This document shows, one piece after another, positions 5,786-9,135 of a stretch of DNA of 9,135 nt; the stretch's first letter is position 1; every line of letters begins with the position of its first letter. Under the pieces are notes generated by a model that ran no database searches, was not told the origin of the DNA, and was given only the letters and a program-made list of their open reading frames with translations. The translations under genes and the position numbers were made by a program. The stretch comes from Actinomycetota bacterium (lineage in GTDB: Bacteria > Actinomycetota > Acidimicrobiia > IMCC26256 > JACDBD01). The stretch is taken from NCBI GenBank assembly GCA_013695115.1, contig JACDBD010000051.1, positions 1 through 9,135 of the forward strand, in the 5' to 3' direction.

Positions 5786-6408
5786 TGGCGCGCCACACCG
5801 GTCCCGTGTGCCGGCTCTGCCGGCGCGAGCGCATGAAGCTCTTCCTCAAGGGCGCCAAGTGCGACTCGATGAAGTGCCCGGTCGAGCGCAAGCCGTATCC
5901 GCCCGGCCAACACGGCCGCGGCCGCATCCGGGAGAGCGAGTACCTACTCCAGCTGCGGGAAAAGCAGAAGGCGCGCCGGATCTACGGGCTCCTCGAGCGG
6001 CAGTTCCGCAACCTCTACGCCCAGGCCGCCAAACAGTCGGGCATCACGGGCGAGAACCTGCTGCGGATGCTCGAGCAGCGGCTCGACAACGTGGTGTTCC
6101 GCGCCAACTTCGCCGCCAGCCGCAACCAGGCTCGCCAGCTCGTCCGTCACGGTCACGTGACGGTCAACGGCAAGCGCGTGACCATCCCCTCCTACGAGAC
6201 CCGCAAGGAAGACGTAGTCGAGATCCACCAGAAGGCGCGCTCGAACATCGTGCTCCGCCACAACATCGACACCCTCGACCGGGCGGTGCCGGCGTGGCTC
6301 GAGGCCGCGCCGTCCGACTTCAAGGCGACCGTGCGCGAGCTCCCGCTGCGCGAGCAGATCGACGTGCCCGTGCGCGAGCAGCTCATCGTCGAGCTCTACT
6401 CCAAGTAA
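5785..6408 (+). CDS. rpsD: 30S ribosomal protein S4, zinc-binding form
   Basis: A 207-residue primary 16S rRNA-binding protein that nucleates 30S body assembly and contributes to decoding fidelity with S5. The N-terminus has Cys9, Cys12, Cys26 and Cys31, a complete zinc site as in Thermus S4. The conserved KPYPPGQHGRGR block is at 36-47. The S4 RNA-binding domain spans about 97-160, with the motif RLDNVVFRANFAASRNQARQL starting at residue 99 and HGHVTVNGKRV at 122-132. The ATG overlaps the rpsK stop by one base and uses GGAGG at 5775-5779, spacer 5. In E. coli S4 represses the alpha operon; no such leader pseudoknot is claimed here. The gene ends with TAA followed by a run of eight C residues (6409-6416). 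Confidence 0.98.
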   Translation: MARHTGPVCRLCRRERMKLFLKGAKCDSMKCPVERKPYPPGQHGRGRIRESEYLLQLREKQKARRIYGLLERQFRNLYAQAAKQSGITGENLLRMLEQRLDNVVFRANFAASRNQARQLVRHGHVTVNGKRVTIPSYETRKEDVVEIHQKARSNIVLRHNIDTLDRAVPAWLEAAPSDFKATVRELPLREQIDVPVREQLIVELYSK

Positions 6409-6436
6409 CCCCCCCCGCAACCAGAAGCGAGAAGCC

Positions 6437-7372
6437 ATGCTGATCATCCAGCGCCCAGAAGTCGAAGCCGGCGAGCCCGAGGGGAACACACAGCAGTTCG
6501 TGATCTCCCCGCTCGAGCCCGGGTTCGGCCACACCCTCGGCAACTGCCTGCGCCGCACCCTGCTGTCGTCGATCCCCGGCGCAGCCGTGTCGCAGGTGCG
6601 CTTCGACGAGGCGCTGCACGAGTTCGACGTGATCCCGGGGGTCAAGGAGGACGTCACCGACCTCATCCTCAACCTCAAGGACCTCGTCCTGCAGTGCGAG
6701 TCGGAGGAGCCGGTCACCCTGCGCCTCGACAACCGCGGCCCGGCCGACGTGACCGCCGCCGACATCCAGACGACCGCCGACGTCGAGGTGCTCAACCCCG
6801 ACCTTCTGCTCGCGACCGTCAACGCCAAGGGCCGCCTCGCCCTCGACCTCACCGTCGAGCAGGGCCGGGGCTACCTGTCGGCCGAGCGCAACAAGCGCAC
6901 GTCGACGATCGGCGTCATCCCCGTCGATGCCATCTTCTCGCCGGTGCGGCGGGTGGCGTTCCAGGTGGAGCCGACCCGGGTGGAGCAGGCGACCAACTAC
7001 GACAAGCTCACCCTCGACGTCGAGACCGACGGCTCGATCTCGCCCCGCGACGCGCTCGCGTCCGCCGGCGACACCCTGCGCAACCTGGTGGGTTTGGTGG
7101 CCGAGTTGTCGGCGGCGCCCAAGGGTCTCGAGCTCGGTGAGGTGTCGCCGGCCACGGCGGCGTCGCCCGACCTCGAGCTGCCCATCGAGGAGCTCGATCT
7201 GAGCGAGCGGCCCCGCAACTGCCTCAAGCGGGCCCGGGTCGACACCATCGGCCAGCTCGTCCAGAAGACCGAGGACGACCTCCTCGCCATCACCAACTTC
7301 GGGTCGAAGTCGCTCGAAGAGGTGCTCCAGAAGCTCGATGAGCGCGGGCTCGCGCTGCGGGTCAAGGAGTAG
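6437..7372 (+). CDS. rpoA: DNA-directed RNA polymerase subunit alpha
   Basis: A 311-residue alpha subunit, whose dimer seeds RNA polymerase assembly. The N-terminal domain (about 1-225) shows [22 protein letters not shown] at 27-48, [13 protein letters not shown] at 69-81 and [14 protein letters not shown] at 140-153. A short linker (about 228-250) leads to the C-terminal domain with [18 protein letters not shown] at 257-274. Arg258, Asn261, Cys262 and Lys264 correspond to the UP-element and activator surface of E. coli (Arg265, Asn268, Cys269, Lys271), and GSKS at 289-292 to its DNA-binding turn. It is slightly shorter than many homologues because the tail after RGLALRVKE is absent. The ATG at 6437 is preceded by AGAAG at 6423-6427 (spacer 9) and GAGAAG at 6429-6434, both weak. 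Its 3' end contains the rplQ ribosome-binding site. Confidence 0.98.
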   Translation: MLIIQRPEVEAGEPEGNTQQFVISPLEPGFGHTLGNCLRRTLLSSIPGAAVSQVRFDEALHEFDVIPGVKEDVTDLILNLKDLVLQCESEEPVTLRLDNRGPADVTAADIQTTADVEVLNPDLLLATVNAKGRLALDLTVEQGRGYLSAERNKRTSTIGVIPVDAIFSPVRRVAFQVEPTRVEQATNYDKLTLDVETDGSISPRDALASAGDTLRNLVGLVAELSAAPKGLELGEVSPATAASPDLELPIEELDLSERPRNCLKRARVDTIGQLVQKTEDDLLAITNFGSKSLEEVLQKLDERGLALRVKE

Positions 7373-7377
7373 GGCCG

Positions 7378-7728
7378 ATGCCGGCACCCCGCAAGGGGCC
7401 CCGGTTCGGGGGCAGCCCGTCGCACCAGCGACTGATGATGGCGAACCTCGCCGCGCACCTGTTCGAGGCGGAGAAGATCACCACGACCGTCGCCAAGGCC
7501 AAGGCGCTGCGGCCCTACGCCGAGCGGCTCATCACCAAGGCCAAGAAGGGCGGGGTCCACAACCACCGCCAGGTCGTGGCCAAGCTCCACGACAAGCAGG
7601 TGGCCCACAAGCTGTTCGACGACATCGCCTCGCGTTACACCGAGCGCAACGGCGGTTACCTGCGCATCCTCAAGCTCGGCCCGCGCCCGGGTGACCACGC
7701 GCCGATGGCTCGCATCGAACTGGTGTAG
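7378..7728 (+). CDS. rplQ: 50S ribosomal protein L17
   Basis: A 116-residue L17, located near the polypeptide exit tunnel of the 50S subunit. The N-terminus [24 protein letters not shown], the central [27 protein letters not shown] (about 32-58) and the end [24 protein letters not shown] match the family over the full length. The N-terminus differs from the commoner MRH(R)K...LNR form but follows the actinobacterial MPxPxKGPRxGGSPxHQ type. The ATG at 7378 is 5 bases after the rpoA stop and has AAGGAG at 7364-7369 inside rpoA, spacer 8. It stands in the invariant rpoA-rplQ pair and is followed 21 bases later by truA. Confidence 0.97.
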   Translation: MPAPRKGPRFGGSPSHQRLMMANLAAHLFEAEKITTTVAKAKALRPYAERLITKAKKGGVHNHRQVVAKLHDKQVAHKLFDDIASRYTERNGGYLRILKLGPRPGDHAPMARIELV

Positions 7729-7749
7729 ATCCAGGTCTATAGCGTCCCG

Positions 7750-8526
7750 ATGACGCTGTTCGAGGGCGCGGCCGACAAGGGCAGCGCTGCTCGTTGCAAG
7801 CTCGTCGTCGCCTACGACGGCACCGACTTCCGGGGCTACGCCGGCCAGCCCGCCGTCCGCACGGTCGAGGGAACATTGTCGGAGGCGCTCGCGAAGGTGC
7901 TTCACGCTCCGGCGACCAACCTCGCCTGCGCCGGGCGAACCGACGCCGGGGTGCACGCCTGGGGCCAGGTGGTGAGCTTCGACGCCGCCGCCGATCTCGA
8001 CGTCCAGCGCGTGAGCAACGCGCTGAACGGGATGCTCGCCCCCGAGATCGTCGTTCGGTCGGCTGAGCTGGTCGAGCCCGGCTTCGACGCCCGCCGATCG
8101 GCGCAGTGGCGCACCTATACCTATGCGGTCGTCAACCGGCCCGTCCCCGATCCCTTCCTCACCCGCTACGCCTGGTGGGTCCCCGAACCCCTCGACCTGG
8201 CCGCTCTGCGCCTGGGTGCGGACCCGTTCGTGGGCGAGCACGACTTCGCATCCTTCTGCCGCGCCGGGCCCGAGGGGTCGACGACGGTGCGGCGGGTGCT
8301 GGCGTCTCGATGGGTCGCGGCCGAGGACGGCGTGCTGCGCTACGAGATCGCCGCCACCGCGTTCTGCTGGCAGATGGTCCGGTCGATCGTGGGCACGCTC
8401 GTCGACGTCGGCGTGGGCAAGTTCCGCCCAGGTGACCTCATGCGCATCATCCGCTCCCGCGACCGCGCCGCCGCCGGACGGCTCGCGCCACCCCAGGGTC
8501 TGTGCCTGTGGGAGGTCGGGTACTAG
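7750..8526 (+). CDS. truA: tRNA pseudouridine(38-40) synthase TruA
   Basis: A 258-residue enzyme converting U38, U39 and U40 in the anticodon arm of tRNAs to pseudouridine. The catalytic Asp65 lies in the AGRTDAGVHA motif (61-70). VAYDGTDFRGYAGQP near 20-34, GFDARRSAQWRTYTY at 111-125, GEHDFASFC at 162-170, FCWQMVRSIVGTLVDVG at 205-221 and the C-terminal APPQGLCLWEVGY (246-258) are all family blocks. The product starts about 16 residues before the conserved first strand, so a slightly shorter N-terminus is possible, but I see no better start. No Shine-Dalgarno sequence lies close to the ATG (nearest AGGT is 13 bases away), suggesting coupling to rplQ or a leaderless transcript. It is the last recognised gene of the ribosomal cluster here. 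Confidence 0.97.
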   Translation: MTLFEGAADKGSAARCKLVVAYDGTDFRGYAGQPAVRTVEGTLSEALAKVLHAPATNLACAGRTDAGVHAWGQVVSFDAAADLDVQRVSNALNGMLAPEIVVRSAELVEPGFDARRSAQWRTYTYAVVNRPVPDPFLTRYAWWVPEPLDLAALRLGADPFVGEHDFASFCRAGPEGSTTVRRVLASRWVAAEDGVLRYEIAATAFCWQMVRSIVGTLVDVGVGKFRPGDLMRIIRSRDRAAAGRLAPPQGLCLWEVGY

Positions 8527-8743
8527 ACAAGATGGCTGGCGTATGAGCTATCAGCCGCTGGCAACCACGGATCAAGTTCTCGCCGAGCGACTCGCAAACG
8601 CTACCTGGATGGCCTGCTTCGAGAGGCGCGTCCAAGTCGACGAAGAGCTGGCGAAGCGAAGCAGCAACTCTCAATGGAGTCACGCCTCGACGACGATGGA
8701 ACTCGATGTGTCCCGTCCCGATCTGTGTGGAGCGAACGGTAGC
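8527..8743. other. Lower-GC intergenic segment after truA
   Basis: About 217 bases separate truA from the next confident gene, by far the largest gap in the window. In the frame of the following gene the segment is open from an ATG at 8543, without a ribosome-binding site. By hand count its 66 codons after the ATG have about 60% GC, with 68% G/C at third positions, against about nine in ten in a sampled part of truA. The conceptual peptide (starting MSYQPLATTDQ) is not one I recognise. A weak inverted repeat, GGCTG at 8534-8538 and CAGCC at 8552-8556, lacks a following T-tract. The stretch could be a decayed or acquired sequence, the promoter region of the next gene, or a non-conserved N-terminal extension of it. 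Confidence 0.5.
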
Positions 8744-8745
8744 GT
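8740..8745 (+). promoter_or_regulatory. Possible -10 box for the downstream ferritin-like gene
   Basis: TAGCGT at 8740-8745 fits the TANNNT pattern of actinobacterial -10 elements and lies 7 bases before the GTG at 8753. A transcript would then begin at or within one base of that GTG, giving a leaderless message. No clear -35 is seen. Weak evidence from position and one hexamer. Confidence 0.25.
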
Positions 8746-8752
8746 GAGGACC

Positions 8753-9135
8753 GTGGTCCGCAACGCCACCCGCAGCGACGTCGCCCGCTTCCGCGAGATG
8801 TGGGCCGACGAGCTCGCCGGTGCCGCGCTGTACCGCGGCCTCGCCGAGCACGCCGGCGACGAGTCGAAGGCCCGGATCTACCGCTCGCTGGCCGAAGCCG
8901 AAGAGCGCCACGCCGCCCACTGGGCCGCGCAGCTGCGCCAGGCTGGTGTCACCGACCTACGGCCGCCGCGCACCCCGTTCCGGGTGCGGACGCTGCGCCG
9001 GCTGGCCCGCTGGCTCGGCACCGACGCGGTGTTGCCGATCGTGTTGCGGGCCGAGGCCGCCGACGCCGAGAAGTACGAGCAGGTGGCCGAGGCGCCCGCC
9101 GCGATGGCGGCCCAGGAGGCTGCCCACGGCAAGGT
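8753..9135 (+). CDS. Ferritin-like (rubrerythrin-type) domain protein, likely VIT1/CCC1-family transporter N-terminus (partial)
   Basis: The frame stays open to the window edge: 127 complete codons from the GTG at 8753, in a strongly GC-ending codon pattern. The visible part is an alpha-helical ferritin-like domain. Helix 1 has DELAGAALYRGLAEHAGDE (about residues 19-37), helix 2 SLAEAEERHAAHWAAQL with an E-x2-H pair (Glu50, His53), then a basic linker with PPRTPFRVRTLRRLARWLG. Helix 3 has VLRAEAADAEKYEQV, and helix 4 has a second E-x2-H in QEAAHGK just before the window ends. Two such pairs are the di-iron ligand pattern of rubrerythrin-like domains, and this layout resembles the N-terminal domain fused to VIT1/CCC1 iron/manganese transporters. 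The membrane part would lie beyond the window, so a stand-alone ferritin-like protein cannot be excluded. The start is uncertain: GTG at 8744 or ATG at 8543 are in frame. Confidence 0.7.
   Translation, partial: MVRNATRSDVARFREMWADELAGAALYRGLAEHAGDESKARIYRSLAEAEERHAAHWAAQLRQAGVTDLRPPRTPFRVRTLRRLARWLGTDAVLPIVLRAEAADAEKYEQVAEAPAAMAAQEAAHGK

Noticed and set aside
6409..6416. Run of eight C between rpsD and rpoA as a slippage or phase-variation site
   Set aside because: It is outside both coding regions and the rpoA start is independent of its length, so slippage would not change a protein. It may be prone to sequencing error only.
8534..8556. Terminator after truA (GGCTG/CAGCC)
   Set aside because: Five-base stem, 13-base loop and no following T-tract.
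8447..8920. Minus-strand open frame spanning the truA end and the lower-GC segment
   Set aside because: It overlaps the truA C-terminus and the ferritin-like gene, has no ribosome-binding site or recognisable motif, and its flanks are shadows of those genes.
1..9135. Search for CRISPR arrays, tRNA or rRNA genes, insertion sequences, toxin-antitoxin or defence genes
   Set aside because: The coding density of housekeeping genes leaves no room, and the two gaps over 100 bases show no regularly spaced repeats, cloverleaf or transposase-like sequence.

Overview
This window is a long, almost gap-free stretch of the bacterial spc-alpha ribosomal protein supercluster. All recognised genes are on the + strand: rplF (3' end only) - rplR - rpsE - rpmD - rplO - secY - adk - map - infA - rpmJ - rpsM - rpsK - rpsD - rpoA - rplQ - truA. 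After truA comes a short segment of lower GC, then the 5' part of a ferritin-like/VIT1-CCC1-type gene that runs off the window. The order is the classical one for Gram-positive and actinobacterial chromosomes, including the adk-map-infA insertion between secY and rpmJ. The DNA is very GC-rich with G/C-ending codons and frequent GTG starts. High-GC Actinomycetota fits best, and Acidimicrobiia or a relative is my best guess. That guess rests partly on remembered resemblance of the L15 C-terminal tail and of the zinc-type adenylate kinase, which is unlike the short mycobacterial enzyme. It is not proven here.

Layout: 1-1717 is the large and small subunit block L6-L18-S5-L30-L15, with start/stop overlaps at three junctions. 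1754-4503 holds the protein-export channel SecY, adenylate kinase and methionine aminopeptidase. 4504-4621 is the only sizeable gap inside the cluster. It holds a candidate promoter followed by a structured leader in front of infA, so the second half (infA to rplQ/truA) may be transcribed both by readthrough and from its own start. 4622-7728 encodes IF1, L36, S13, S11, S4, RNA polymerase alpha and L17. 7750-8526 is the tRNA pseudouridine synthase truA.

Functionally the genes supply ribosome assembly (L6, L18, S5, L30, L15, L36, S13, S11, S4, L17), initiation (IF1), transcription (alpha), nucleotide balance (Adk), nascent-protein maturation (Map), membrane insertion (SecY) and tRNA modification (TruA). 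This is core housekeeping and I found no defence system, mobile element, CRISPR array or RNA gene. The points worth a second look are: (i) the infA start, where a CTG codon fits both the family alignment and the Shine-Dalgarno position better than the upstream GTG; (ii) the inverted and direct repeats in the infA leader; (iii) the junction after truA, where rplM-rpsI would be common but a lower-GC segment and an iron-related gene lie instead.
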